A stretch of 56,418 bases of DNA from Planctomycetota bacterium (lineage in GTDB: Bacteria > Planctomycetota > J058), in the NCBI GenBank assembly GCA_019636275.1, contig JAHBXY010000047.1, positions 1 to 56,418 of the forward strand. Reading direction: 5' to 3'. Each line of letters opens with the position of its first letter. Position 1 is the first letter of the stretch. The position numbers and the translations under genes are program-made. The notes under the pieces were generated by a model that saw only the letters and a list, made by a program, of their open reading frames with translations, was not told where the DNA came from and did no database searches. Shown one piece after another: positions 1-8,913 of this stretch.

Positions 1-1101
1 CGACAGGGCCGTGACCCCGGCGGACGCGGCGAGGAGCATGGCGATCGTCGCCGCGCCGATGAGGCGCGCCGGCTGGCGCTGCGCCGCGCGCAGGCCGCGC
101 TCGAGGCGGCCGTAGCGGTGCGACGCCAGCGGCTCGCCGGCGAGGTAGGCGCGCAGGTCGGCGACGAACGCGGCGGCGTCGGGGAGCCGGTCCGCCGGGT
201 CGCGCGCCAGGGCGCGCGCCGCCAGGCTGTGCAGCTCCGCCGGGAGGTCGGGGCGCCGGTCGCGCGGGAGCTCGACGTCGCCGTCGGCCGCGCGCTGCAG
301 CTTCTGCAGCGGCGTCCCGCCGTCGTTGGCCGGGCGCCCGGTGAGGACCTCGACCAGGATCGCGCCCAGGGCGTAGACGTCGGCGCGCGCGTCGAGCGCG
401 CCGCCCATGACCTGCTCGGGCGCCATGTAGGCCGGCGTGCCGAGGACCGCGCCGGCGCTGGTCAGCCCGCCCCAGCTCCGCGCCAGGTCGGGGTCGGTCC
501 GGTCGAGCGTCAGCCCCTGCAGGAGGGCGTCGTCCTCGTCGGGGCGGTCGAGCCGCCGGGCGAGGCCCCAGTCGACGACCATGACCTCGCCGAAGCGACC
601 GACCATGATGTTGCGGGGCTTGAGGTCGCGGTGGAGCACGCCGCGGCCGTGGGCGTAGGCCACCGCCTCGCCCGCCCGGACCAGGACCTCGAGCAGGTCG
701 CGCGACACCGGCGCCTCGGCGTCCGCGTGGTGGGCCCCGATCGCCTCGGCGAGCGACTCGCCGTCGATCAGGCGCATGAGCATGTAGGCGCGGCCGCGCG
801 CGTCGGTGCCGGCCTCGTAGACGGGCGGGATCGCCGGATGGTCGAGGCGCGCCGTGACCTCGGCCTCTCGCCGGAAGCGCCGCGGCGCGTCGGGGTCCGC
901 CGGCGCGTCGAGGAGCACCTTGAGCGCCGCCTCGCGCCCGAGCCGGTGGTCGCGCACGCGCAGGACGACGCCCATGCCGCCGCGCCCGAGCTCCTCGAGC
1001 GGCTCGAGGACCACCCCGGCGTGGGGCGAGAAGTGCGGGTCGTGCTGCAGGGCGCGGCGGTAGGCGGCCGTCGCCGCCGCGCGGAGGGCGCGCGCGTCCA
1101 T
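1..1101 (-). CDS. Ser/Thr protein kinase with C-terminal membrane segment (partial, 3' end outside window)
   Basis: Reading the minus strand from ATG 1101 gives at least 367 codons running off the left edge. The start is preceded by a strong GGAAGGAAGG Shine-Dalgarno. Hanks-type kinase motifs are visible: glycine loop GRGGMGVV, lysine in EAALKVLL, catalytic loop HRDLKPRN, activation-loop DWG (instead of DFG) in VVDWGLA, and GTPAYMAPEQ. An acidic, tryptophan-containing insert precedes the GTP motif. After the kinase domain a basic stretch (RYGRLERGLRAAQRQP) leads into a hydrophobic helix, so the kinase is probably anchored in the inner membrane with an unseen sensor or TPR/WD region beyond the edge. 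The DWG variant is common in planctomycete kinases (family knowledge). It phosphorylates Ser/Thr on unknown targets; no regulator is visible. Confidence 0.9.
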   Translation of the reverse strand, partial: MDARALRAAATAAYRRALQHDPHFSPHAGVVLEPLEELGRGGMGVVLRVRDHRLGREAALKVLLDAPADPDAPRRFRREAEVTARLDHPAIPPVYEAGTDARGRAYMLMRLIDGESLAEAIGAHHADAEAPVSRDLLEVLVRAGEAVAYAHGRGVLHRDLKPRNIMVGRFGEVMVVDWGLARRLDRPDEDDALLQGLTLDRTDPDLARSWGGLTSAGAVLGTPAYMAPEQVMGGALDARADVYALGAILVEVLTGRPANDGGTPLQKLQRAADGDVELPRDRRPDLPAELHSLAARALARDPADRLPDAAAFVADLRAYLAGEPLASHRYGRLERGLRAAQRQPARLIGAATIAMLLAASAGVTALS

Positions 1102-1242
1102 GTCCTTCCTTCCGCCCGGCCGCCAGCGACCGGCGTGCCGCGCCGCGGCGCGCGGCGGCGCCGGGGGCGGCGCGCGACGCGGTCCGGCTCCGACCTGAGA
1201 CGGTCCCGACGTGGACCGGCCAGGTGAGGCGCCGGGCGTCGG

Positions 1243-4029
1243 TCAGAGCGCCTCGACGGCCGCCCGCAGGTCGCGCACGAGGGCCTGCGCCTGGCTCCAG
1301 GCGCGCTCGGGCTCGAGCGGCGGCGGGACGAGCGCCGGCCCGAAGCGCACCTCGACCGGCGGCTGGCCGCGGCGGCGCACGAAGCGCGGCAGGGCGCGGT
1401 CGCGCGGGAAGACCTCGAACATGCCGCGCGAGCGGAAGGGCACGATCGGCCGGCCGGCGAGGAGCGACAGGAGGCCGACGCCCGGGCGGAAGGGCGTCAT
1501 GCGGCCCGAGTGGGTCCGAGCGCCCTCGGGGAAGATCAGCACCACCTGGTCCGCCGCCAGCGCCGAGAGGCCGGCGCGGATCGCCTGGCGGAAGCTCCCC
1601 TCGGGGTCGATGGGGATCGTGCGCATCTGGGCGAGGAACGCGCGCGTGAAGCCGGGCAGCCCCGCCCAGCTGAAGGCGGTGAGCCGCGGGCGCACGGCCG
1701 GCGAGACGGCGTTGTGCAGCCAGGCGCCGTCGAAGTAGGTGGCGTGGTTGCCGGCGATGATGAACCCGCCGTCGCGCGCGAGGTGCTCCTGCCCCTCGAC
1801 GCGCCAGCCCCAGAGGCCGCGCGTGAGGCCCGTGAGCAGGCCGAAGGTCAGCGGCGCCGTGAGCGGCGGGCGGAAGGGCGGCAGGGGGTCGGCGGGCGGG
1901 GCGAGCAGGTCGCGCACGAGGAGCGACGAGGCGTCGCGGGCGTCGCGGTCGTCGCCGCCCGGCGGGGCGGTGCCCTGGTGGCGCTCGAGCAGCGCCTGCA
2001 GCTCGCCGAGGTTCTGCGAGGCGCTCCAGGCGTCGTCGGGGACGCGGGCCTCGAACAGGCGGGCGAGCTGCAGCCACAGCTCGACGCGCTCGAGCGAGTC
2101 GAGGCCCAGGCCGTCGAGGCGCAGGGCCGGCGTGAGCGGCGCGCTCACGTCGGGGCGCACGCGGCGCAGGGCCTCGGCGAAGCGCGGGTCGAGGTCGCCC
2201 TCGGCCGCGGGCTCGGCGCGCTCCGCCGACCCGGCCGGCGCGGCGGTGCGGCGCCCCAGGCGCCGGCGCAGGGCGGCCAGGCCCAGGCGCAGCTCGAGGA
2301 GGCGCGTGGCCACGCGCCCGGGCGGGGCGAAGCCGGCCAGGTCGCCGCGCAGGTAGGCCTCCTTGACCAGGCCGCGCTGGAGCTTGCCGCTCGACGTCTT
2401 GGGGATCGAGCCGGGCGGGAGGAGGAGCACCTCGGCCAGGGCGAGCTGGAACGCGGCCGAGACCGCCTCGACGACGTCGCGGCGCACGTCGTCGGGCGCG
2501 CGCGCAGCGCGCGGGTCGGCCTCGGCCACGACCACGGCCGCCTCCTGGCCGCCCTTGTCCACGGCGAAGGCCACCACGTTGCCCGTGCGCACGCCGTCGA
2601 CGCGGCCGGCCTCCTGCTCGAGGTCCTGCGGGTGGAAGTTGCGCCCGCGGACGATCATCAGGTCCTTCTCGCGGCCGCAGATGAACAGGTCGCCGCCGTC
2701 GACCAGGCCGAGGTCGCCCGTGCGCAGCCAGCGCGCGCCATCACGCTCGACGAACGTCGCGTCGGTGGCGGCGCGGTCGCCGAAGTAGCCGGCCGCGAGC
2801 GACGGGCTCTGCACCCACACCTCGCCCACGGCGCGCTCGCCGAGGTCGTCGCCGTCGGGGCCGGCGATGCGCAGGGCCATCCCGGGGAACGCCCGGCCGT
2901 TGCCGACCAGCGTCGCGCGGTCGCCCTCGCCCGACGGCGGACGCACCTCGTGGCGCTGGAGCCCGGCCAGGCTGAGGGTCAGGGCGCGCAGGGGCTCGCC
3001 GCGCCGGTGGCCGGTGGCCACGAGCGTGTTCTCGGCCAGCCCGTAGCACGGGTTGAGCACGTCGGGGCGCAGGCCGAACGGCGCGAGGTGCGCGCGGAAG
3101 CGCTCGACCGTGGCCCACGAGACCGGCTCGCCGCCCATGCCCACGTTGTCGAGCGACGACAGGTCGATCCCCTCGGCGCGCAGGCGCTCGGGCGGGCACT
3201 TCCGCACGGCCAGGTCGAAGGCGAAGTTCGGCGCCGCGGTGTGGACGCCGCGATGGCGGCTGGCCGCGCGCAGCCAGCACATGGGGTCCTTGAGGAAGTC
3301 GGTCGGCGAGAGGAGCACGAGGTGCCCGCCCACGTGCAGGGAGGCGAGCACCATGCCGACGAGGCCCAGGTCGTGGTACAGCGGCAGCCAGCTGACGATC
3401 ACCTCGCCGCGCCCGACGCGCAGGGCCTCGCAGTAGGCGCGGAGCTGGGCCTGGACCTGCCCGTGCAGGAGGAGCACGCCGCGCGGCTGGCTGGTCGTGC
3501 CCGACGTGAACTGCAGGAACGCCGGGCTGCCGGGCTCGAGCGGGAAGGCGCGGCCGGGCGTCGTCGCGGCGCGCAGCTCGCGGTCGGTCACGAGCGTCTG
3601 GCCCTTGAAGGTCAGGTGCTTGCCGACGAGCGGCACGAGGCGGTCGTCGACGACGGCCGCGCGGCAGGCCGACGTGTCGGTGATGGCGGCCAGCGTGCGC
3701 AGGTAGTGCTCGAGCCGCGCCAGGCGCGCCGGCGGGTAGACCGGCACGGCCACCATGCCGGCCAGCGTGACGCCGACGAACGCCTCGACGAAGTCCAGGC
3801 CGCTCGGGAGCATGATCAGCACGCGGTCGCCCGGGCGCAGCCCGCGGGCGGCCAGGGCCCCGGCGACCGCCAGGGCGCGGACCTCGAGCTCGGCGTAGGT
3901 CAGCCGGCGCTCGTCGCGGTCGCCGTCGACGAGGAAGGTGACGAACGGCAGCGCGCCGTCGCGCGCCGCGCGCGCGCGCACCGCCGCGGCGAGGGTGTCG
4001 GCGTCCAGGACGGCGTCGGTCGGGGCCAC
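1243..4029 (-). CDS. Fatty acyl-AMP ligase / acyl carrier protein / 1-acylglycerol-phosphate acyltransferase fusion
   Basis: 928 residues, GTG start. Residues 1-590 are an AMP-binding (ANL) domain close to fatty acyl-AMP ligases: VPVYPP at about 95-100 and the phosphate loop FTSGTT at 174-179. Residues 620-700 form an acyl carrier domain with the phosphopantetheine serine in LGLDSLE (Ser645). The C-terminal 170 residues are a PlsC-type acyltransferase with the H-x4-D box (NHATYFD, His762/Asp767) and FPEGART (833-842). One chain can therefore activate a fatty acid, hold it on ACP and transfer it to an acceptor, probably a lysophospholipid, glycolipid or hydroxyl acceptor. This resembles Aas logic but with a FAAL-ACP front end. 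The start lacks a Shine-Dalgarno and has a TATCGT -10-like box six bases upstream. The next gene is divergent. Confidence 0.9.
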   Translation of the reverse strand: MAPTDAVLDADTLAAAVRARAARDGALPFVTFLVDGDRDERRLTYAELEVRALAVAGALAARGLRPGDRVLIMLPSGLDFVEAFVGVTLAGMVAVPVYPPARLARLEHYLRTLAAITDTSACRAAVVDDRLVPLVGKHLTFKGQTLVTDRELRAATTPGRAFPLEPGSPAFLQFTSGTTSQPRGVLLLHGQVQAQLRAYCEALRVGRGEVIVSWLPLYHDLGLVGMVLASLHVGGHLVLLSPTDFLKDPMCWLRAASRHRGVHTAAPNFAFDLAVRKCPPERLRAEGIDLSSLDNVGMGGEPVSWATVERFRAHLAPFGLRPDVLNPCYGLAENTLVATGHRRGEPLRALTLSLAGLQRHEVRPPSGEGDRATLVGNGRAFPGMALRIAGPDGDDLGERAVGEVWVQSPSLAAGYFGDRAATDATFVERDGARWLRTGDLGLVDGGDLFICGREKDLMIVRGRNFHPQDLEQEAGRVDGVRTGNVVAFAVDKGGQEAAVVVAEADPRAARAPDDVRRDVVEAVSAAFQLALAEVLLLPPGSIPKTSSGKLQRGLVKEAYLRGDLAGFAPPGRVATRLLELRLGLAALRRRLGRRTAAPAGSAERAEPAAEGDLDPRFAEALRRVRPDVSAPLTPALRLDGLGLDSLERVELWLQLARLFEARVPDDAWSASQNLGELQALLERHQGTAPPGGDDRDARDASSLLVRDLLAPPADPLPPFRPPLTAPLTFGLLTGLTRGLWGWRVEGQEHLARDGGFIIAGNHATYFDGAWLHNAVSPAVRPRLTAFSWAGLPGFTRAFLAQMRTIPIDPEGSFRQAIRAGLSALAADQVVLIFPEGARTHSGRMTPFRPGVGLLSLLAGRPIVPFRSRGMFEVFPRDRALPRFVRRRGQPPVEVRFGPALVPPPLEPERAWSQAQALVRDLRAAVEAL

Positions 4030-4042
4030 GGCGGGACGATAC
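4030..4042 (-). promoter_or_regulatory. Putative leaderless promoter of the FAAL-ACP-acyltransferase gene
   Basis: On the minus strand TATCGT (4041-4036) is followed by CCCGCC and then directly by the GTG start codon at 4029. No Shine-Dalgarno is present. A -10 box 6-7 nt from the start would place +1 on or next to the start codon. This is inference from spacing only. Confidence 0.4.
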
Positions 4043-4142
4043 TCGATCGACGCCCGGGCGGGAGCCCCCCGCGGCGCGCCTCCCGGGCCGGCCGCGCAGG
4101 TAGAAACGCGGGCGTGAGCTCCTCGTCGTCCGGCGGCGCCCG

Positions 4143-5726
4143 GTGATCGGCGTCGCGGCGCTGCCCATCGTCGCGGCGCTCGTGCTCCTCGTCGCGCTGC
4201 GCTGGCCCGCGCGGCGGGCCATGCCCGTGTGCGCCGGACTGACGGCGCTCGCCGCCCTATGGCCGTGGGGCGTCGCGCCGCGCCGCCTGGCGGCGGCCGG
4301 CGTCGAGGCCCTGTGGATCACGGCCGGGATCCTCCTGATCGTCTTCGGGGCGCTGTTCTTCCTGGCGCTCCTCCGCGGGGCCGGCGCCGTGGGCGTCCTG
4401 CAGCGGCTGTTCGCCGGCCTGTCGCCCGACCGCCGCGCGCAGGCGGTCGTCGTCGGCTGGGTGCTGGGCTCGTTCCTCGAGGGGGCGGCGGGCTTCGGCA
4501 CGCCGGCGGCGATCACCGCGCCGCTGCTCATCGGCCTCGGCTTCCCGCCGGTCACCGCCGTCGTGGTCGCGCTGGTCGGCGACAGCACGGCCGTGTCCTT
4601 CGGCGCCGTGGGCACGCCCATGGTCGTCGGGATGACCGAGGGCCTGTCCGGCGCCGCCGGCGCGGGCGTCGACCCGGCGCTCGTCCCGCCGGTCGAGGCG
4701 ATCGCCCTGCGCGTGGCCACCTACGACCTGCTCCTCGGCGCGCTCATGCCGGTGCTCCTGCTCCTGGCGCTCACCGGCGCCCGGGCCTGGCGCGCGGCCG
4801 TCCAGGCGGCCCCGTTCGCGATCGCCGTCGGCGCCGCCCAGGCCGCCGTGGCCTGGGCCGTGGCCCGCGGGCTCGGCCCCGAGTTTCCCAGCCTCGTCGG
4901 CCCGCTGGGCGGGCTCGCCGCCGCCGTCGTCCTCCTGCGCCTGGGGCTCGGCCCGCGCGGGACCTGGTCGCCCGAGGGGTTCGCCCCGCCCGCGCCGGCC
5001 GGCGGCGGGCCCGACCCGGGCCGCCTCCTCGCGCTGGCGCCCTACGCCCTCCTCCTGGGCCTCCTCGTGCTCACGCGCGCGCGCGGGCTGCCGGTGGCCG
5101 CCTGGGTGAGCGGCCTGGCCCTCGAGCACGACGACATCCTCGGCGCCGGGCTCTCGGCGCGCCTGGCGCCGCTGCACTCGCCCGGCGCGGCGTTCGCGGC
5201 CGCCGCCCTCCTCAGCGCGCCGCTCCTCGGCGTCGGGCGCGCCGGCCTCCTGGCCGCCGCGCGCGAGGGGGCGGCGGTCACGGGGCGCACGGCGCTGGCG
5301 CTCCTGGCCGCGATCGCGACCGTGCGCATCTTCGTCCACTCGGGCGTGAACGCCGCCGACCTGCCCGCCATGCCGCGCGTGCTGGCCGACGGCCTCGTGC
5401 TCGCGCTCGGCGCCGCGTGGCCCCTCGCCGCGCCCTGGGTGGGCGCCCTGGGCGCCTTCGTCGCCGGCAGCGCGACCTTCAGCAACCTGCTCTTCGCCCT
5501 CGTGCAGGCGCGGGCCGCCGCCGAGGCGGGCTGGTCGCTGACGTCCGTGCTCGCCCTCCAGAGCGCCGGCGCGGCGGCCGGCAACATGGTGTGCGTGCAC
5601 AACGTCGTGGCGGCCTGCGCCGTGGCCGGCGTCCTCGGCCAGGAGGGCGCGGTGCTCCGCCGCACGGCCGGGCCGCTGGTCGTCTACCTGCTCCTGGCGG
5701 GGCTGGTCGGCCTGGCTCTCGGGTGA
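4143..5726 (+). CDS. L-lactate permease family transporter
   Basis: 527 residues, very hydrophobic along the whole length with about 12 or more membrane segments. The family signature region GSFLEGAAGFGTPAAI (about 105-120), followed by LIGLGFPP and VGDSTAVSFGAVGTP, is characteristic of the LctP/LldP/GlcA family of lactate or glycolate proton symporters. The GTG at 4143 is chosen because the only upstream in-frame candidates run into stops. Length matches the family (about 530-560). It is divergent from the acyl-AMP ligase gene and its stop lies 4 bp from the convergent stop of the carbamoyltransferase gene. No lactate dehydrogenase is nearby, so lactate versus glycolate or another 2-hydroxyacid remains open. 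Confidence 0.9.
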   Translation: MIGVAALPIVAALVLLVALRWPARRAMPVCAGLTALAALWPWGVAPRRLAAAGVEALWITAGILLIVFGALFFLALLRGAGAVGVLQRLFAGLSPDRRAQAVVVGWVLGSFLEGAAGFGTPAAITAPLLIGLGFPPVTAVVVALVGDSTAVSFGAVGTPMVVGMTEGLSGAAGAGVDPALVPPVEAIALRVATYDLLLGALMPVLLLLALTGARAWRAAVQAAPFAIAVGAAQAAVAWAVARGLGPEFPSLVGPLGGLAAAVVLLRLGLGPRGTWSPEGFAPPAPAGGGPDPGRLLALAPYALLLGLLVLTRARGLPVAAWVSGLALEHDDILGAGLSARLAPLHSPGAAFAAAALLSAPLLGVGRAGLLAAAREGAAVTGRTALALLAAIATVRIFVHSGVNAADLPAMPRVLADGLVLALGAAWPLAAPWVGALGAFVAGSATFSNLLFALVQARAAAEAGWSLTSVLALQSAGAAAGNMVCVHNVVAACAVAGVLGQEGAVLRRTAGPLVVYLLLAGLVGLALG

Positions 5727-5730
5727 CGCG

Positions 5731-7455
5731 TCAGCCCGGCCGCTTGCGCACGAGGAGGTCCTCGATCACGAGGTACTCCAGCCCCGAGGCGTAGAACATC
5801 TGCAGGGCGTCCTCGGGCGAGCAGATGAGCGGCTCGCCGCGGCGGTTGAGCGAGGTGTTGATCACCACGGGCACGCCGGTGCGGCGCTCGAACGACTGCA
5901 GCATGCGGTGGTAGCGCGGCGCGCGCTCGGCCGTGACGAACTGCGGCCGCGCCGTGCCGTCGACGTGCACGACCTCCGGGATGCGGTCCTTCCACTCGGG
6001 CCGCACGTCGAAGGTGAACGTCATGTAGGGCGAGTCGTGGCCGTGCGTGACCAGGATGTCGTGCGCCCGCTCGGCGAGCATCGACGGGCAGAACGGCCGC
6101 CACGGCTCGCGGTACTTGATCCGCCGGTTGATGTCGTCGGCGGTGCCGCGCACGGTCGGGTTGCCGAGGATGCTCCGCTGCCCGAGCGCCCGCGGCCCCC
6201 ACTCCATGCGCCCCTGGAACCAGGCGACGACCTCGCCCCTGGCCAGCAGGTCGGCGGCCGTGTCGGGCGCGTCCTCGAGGACCTCGTAGGGGATGCAGAA
6301 GCCGTCGAGGACCTCGCGCACCTCGGCCGTCGTGTAGGACGGGCCCAGCGCGGCCGTGGTCATCGGCCGCACGCGCTCGCCGCGCGTCACGGCGGCGTAG
6401 GTGGCCGCGCCGAGCGCGATCCCGGCGTCGTTCGAGGCCGGCTGGACGAACACCTCTTCGACGAGCGGGTGCTCGATGAGCCGCTTGTTCAGCTTGACGT
6501 TGAGCGCCACGCCGCCGGCGAAGCACAGCCGCCCGCCGTGCTGGCGCAAGGCGTCGGCGAGCTGGCGATCGACGAGCTGGAGCGACACGTCCTCGAGCAG
6601 CCTCTGCGTGGCGGCCGCGACGTGGACGTAGGGCTCGAGCAGGTCGTCGCCGACGCGCGCCGGGCCGAGCTCCTCGATCATCCGCCGCGAGAAGTGCTTG
6701 CCCGGGACCGCGCGGTTCTTGCGCGCGACCCACACGCGCTCGTCGTCGCAGCGGAAGCCGCCCTCGTCGGTGACGCGCACCAGCCCCGAGAGGTCGAAGC
6801 GGCTCGCGTCGCCGTAGGGCGCCATGCCCATGACCTTGTACTCGCCGTCGAGCGCCTCGAAGCCGAGGTACTCCGTCATCGTCGCGTAGAAGAGCCCCAG
6901 CGAGTCGGGCTTGAGGACCTCCTTGAGCTTGCGGATGCGCCCGTCGGGCAGCCCCTCGGCGAAGAGCGTCGACGTGACCTCGCCCTCGCCGTCGGCCGTG
7001 AGGATCGCGGCCGACGGGAACCCCGACAGGTGGAACGCCGACGAGGCGTGGGCCAGGTGGTGCTCGACGTAGTCGACCTCGACCTCGCGCGGGTCGATCC
7101 CCACCGCGCGCAGCGTGTCGTGCAGGGCGCCGACGCGCTTCTTCTGCTCGCCCAGGAGCTTGGTGAAGGCGCGCAGGGCCTTGGACGGCTGCTTGGGGAA
7201 CACGCGCCGGGCGTACTCCCAGCGCTTCTCCTGCAGGATCGCCCCCGACCAGGGGTAGGCCACGACGTCGACGTCCTGGGGGCGCAGGCCCGCCTGGGCC
7301 AGGCACCAGCGGGCCGCCAGGACCGGGTTCTGCCGCAGGGCGTGCTTCGTGCGGGTGAAGCGCTCCTCCTCGGCGGCCGCGACCAGCTCGCCATCGATGA
7401 TGAGCGCGGCGGAGGGGTCGTGGAACGAGCTGCAGCCGATGCCGAGGATCTTCAT
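5731..7455 (-). CDS. NodU/CmcH-family carbamoyltransferase
   Basis: 574 residues, matching NodU/CmcH/TobZ-type O-carbamoyltransferases. The N-terminal Kae1/ASKHA-like domain starts MKILGIGCSSFHDPSAAL and carries the metal-binding histidine cluster HHLAH at 132-136. The C-terminal YrdC-related domain contains the family signature EWGPRALGQRSIL. These enzymes make carbamoyl-adenylate from carbamoyl phosphate and ATP and pass the carbamoyl group to a hydroxyl on a sugar, antibiotic or lipid. The start ATG follows a purine-rich GGGGGG tract. A TGCTAGGCT extended -10-like element lies about 40 nt upstream (near 7490). No glycosyltransferase or PKS is adjacent, so the acceptor is unknown. The nearby FAAL-acyltransferase suggests, weakly, decoration of a lipid or cell-envelope molecule. 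Confidence 0.92.
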   Translation of the reverse strand: MKILGIGCSSFHDPSAALIIDGELVAAAEEERFTRTKHALRQNPVLAARWCLAQAGLRPQDVDVVAYPWSGAILQEKRWEYARRVFPKQPSKALRAFTKLLGEQKKRVGALHDTLRAVGIDPREVEVDYVEHHLAHASSAFHLSGFPSAAILTADGEGEVTSTLFAEGLPDGRIRKLKEVLKPDSLGLFYATMTEYLGFEALDGEYKVMGMAPYGDASRFDLSGLVRVTDEGGFRCDDERVWVARKNRAVPGKHFSRRMIEELGPARVGDDLLEPYVHVAAATQRLLEDVSLQLVDRQLADALRQHGGRLCFAGGVALNVKLNKRLIEHPLVEEVFVQPASNDAGIALGAATYAAVTRGERVRPMTTAALGPSYTTAEVREVLDGFCIPYEVLEDAPDTAADLLARGEVVAWFQGRMEWGPRALGQRSILGNPTVRGTADDINRRIKYREPWRPFCPSMLAERAHDILVTHGHDSPYMTFTFDVRPEWKDRIPEVVHVDGTARPQFVTAERAPRYHRMLQSFERRTGVPVVINTSLNRRGEPLICSPEDALQMFYASGLEYLVIEDLLVRKRPG

Positions 7456-7584
7456 GGCGCCGCCCCCCTGCGGCCGAGGGCGCAGAGCCTAGCACGGGCG
7501 CGGCGAGGCGCCCGCGGCGCGGCGAGCCGGCCTGGGGGGCTGGACGGAAGTCGAACGGTTACGGTCGCTTTCGCTGAATGCAAG

Positions 7585-7616
7585 GGTGAGCAGGACCGTC
7601 GCTCCTGGTGCTCACC
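7585..7616. promoter_or_regulatory. Inverted repeat upstream of the LEA14-like lipoprotein gene
   Basis: The arms GGTGAGCAGGA and TCCTGGTGCTCACC pair, with a small bulge, around a 7-nt loop. The element lies about 100 bp upstream of the 7715 start in the divergent gap. It could be an operator, a leader hairpin or a terminator-like structure. The function is not determined. Confidence 0.3.
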
Positions 7617-7714
7617 ACGGCCCCCCATCGGGGCTGGTCCGGCTGGTAAGGTGCCGCGGCGGAGCGACGGGCGCTCCATCAGGCTCGCGAACGAACTGAA
7701 GGGGAGAACGACAG

Positions 7715-8194
7715 ATGGGGCAGTTGAAGTCTGGCTTCGGGGTCCTGGCGGCGCTCGCCGTCGCCGCGTCGCTGCAGGCCTGCGGGACGCCGCAGCCGCG
7801 TGAGCGGATCGTGCTGCAGCCGGTCGACCTGATGCTGAACGACGCGCCGAAGGTGATCGACCGCAAGCTGACGGGGGCCACCCTCGGCTTCGCGTTCAAG
7901 GTCACGAACCCGAACGCGACGAGCGTCACGCTCGAGCGCATGAACCTCAACGCGACGATCAACGACAAGGCCCTCGGCGCCAACAACGCCGCGCCGGCCG
8001 TGCGCATCGGTCCCAACGAGACCGTGATCGTTCAGATCAAGTACGACGTGAGCTTCATCAGCGGCGGCATGGCGATCGTCGAGGCGGTCACGAGCCAGAA
8101 CGCGGCCGTGGCCGTCGACGGCACGGCGAAGGTCTCCAACGCCGACAACCGCTTCGACGCCGACCCGCTCGAGCACCCGTTCCAGATCAAGTAG
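7715..8194 (+). CDS. LEA14-like (LEA type 2 domain) lipoprotein
   Basis: 159 residues. The signal peptide ends in a lipobox (LQAC, Cys near residue 23), so the mature protein is lipid-anchored in the envelope. The remainder, with a conserved FKVTNPNATSVTLERMNLN stretch, fits the LEA type-2/WHy fold: a single immunoglobulin-like beta-sandwich found in stress-protective LEA14 proteins and in bacterial envelope lipoproteins. An AAGGGGA Shine-Dalgarno lies ten bases before ATG 7715. The role is probably structural or desiccation/stress-related (family knowledge); no enzymatic motif is present. A strong hairpin follows the stop, so it is likely a single-gene transcript. Confidence 0.8.
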   Translation: MGQLKSGFGVLAALAVAASLQACGTPQPRERIVLQPVDLMLNDAPKVIDRKLTGATLGFAFKVTNPNATSVTLERMNLNATINDKALGANNAAPAVRIGPNETVIVQIKYDVSFISGGMAIVEAVTSQNAAVAVDGTAKVSNADNRFDADPLEHPFQIK

Positions 8195-8216
8195 CCGCAA
8201 CGGCTTTCAGTCGCAG

Positions 8217-8248
8217 AGGGCCGCGCCAGCCTGGGCTGGGGCGGCCCT
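8217..8248 (+). terminator. GC-rich terminator-like hairpin after the LEA14-like gene
   Basis: The arms AGGGCCGCGCCAGCC and GGCTGGGGCGGCCCT pair with one mismatch and a two-base loop. It lies 22 nt after the stop, between convergent genes. It has no U-run, as is usual in DNA this GC-rich. It could serve both strands. Confidence 0.5.
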
Positions 8249-8267
8249 CCTGCGTTCCGGACCGTCG

Positions 8268-8825
8268 CTACTCCTCCAGGGCCCGGGCGACCAGGTCCCC
8301 GAGGTCGCCCCGCTCCAGCAGCACGAGCCGCAAGGTCCGCACCGGGCCGTCGGGGCGCGCGGCGAAGAACTCGCGCGCGGCGCGCGCGTACGCGCGGGCG
8401 CACACGGCGAGCGGCACGGCGAAGATCCCGGAGCTCACGGCCGGGAAGGCCACCGACGTCCAGCCGCGCTCGTGCGCCCGCTCGAAGGCCGCCCGCAAGG
8501 CCGACACGAGCTTCGCCTCCTCGTCGCCCTGACCCTGGCTGGGCCCGACGGCGTGGATCACGCCCTTGAACGGCAGGCGGCCGGCCGTCGTGACGACGGC
8601 CTCGCCCGTGGGGACCGGGCCGCGCGCGGCGACCAGGGCGCGCCCCTCCTCGTCGAGGTCCGCCCCGGCCGCCCGGGAGATCACCCTGGCCACGCCGCCG
8701 CCGTGCGCGAGATGACCGTTGGCGGCGTTGACGATGGCGTCGACCTCGGCGGCCAGGAGGTCGCCGACCTCGACCACGAAGGCGCGCCCCGGAGCGGGCT
8801 CGACGGAGGCGATGGTAACGCTCAT
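8268..8825 (-). CDS. MacroD-type macrodomain protein (ADP-ribose/O-acetyl-ADP-ribose hydrolase family)
   Basis: 185 residues from ATG 8825. A much longer frame exists upstream, but it has no homology-like content. The protein is a single macrodomain: a strand-rich N-terminus, the ADP-ribose-binding NAANGHLAHGGGVA loop, the VIHAVGP segment and the diphosphate loop PAVSSGIFAVP. These are the hallmarks of the MacroD/YmdB group, which removes ADP-ribose from proteins or deacetylates O-acetyl-ADP-ribose in the cytosol. Domain length matches stand-alone bacterial members. It is convergent with the LEA14-like lipoprotein and divergent from the FG-GAP lipoprotein. An operator-like dyad sits in the divergent gap (8914-8932). 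No ADP-ribosyltransferase or sirtuin gene is visible nearby. Confidence 0.88.
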   Translation of the reverse strand: MSVTIASVEPAPGRAFVVEVGDLLAAEVDAIVNAANGHLAHGGGVARVISRAAGADLDEEGRALVAARGPVPTGEAVVTTAGRLPFKGVIHAVGPSQGQGDEEAKLVSALRAAFERAHERGWTSVAFPAVSSGIFAVPLAVCARAYARAAREFFAARPDGPVRTLRLVLLERGDLGDLVARALEE

Positions 8826-8913
8826 GGATTCAGCGTAGCGCACAGCCCCTGTCGTTTCAGGAGATCCATTCGATTCACCTTCGAGTACCCAGAAATGGAG
8901 GATGCGTCCGCCC

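Noticed and set aside
118..1227. Long plus-strand open frame opposite the first kinase
   Set aside because: Arg/Val/Gly-rich translation with no domain. The opposite strand encodes a complete set of kinase motifs, so this is a GC-driven shadow.
8850..8900. Shared element between the 8.85-kb and 29.03-kb intergenic regions (both contain GTTTCAGGA and ACCCAGAA)
   Set aside because: The shared words are short, their spacing differs (about 24 versus 40 nt) and nothing else aligns. Coincidence is likelier.
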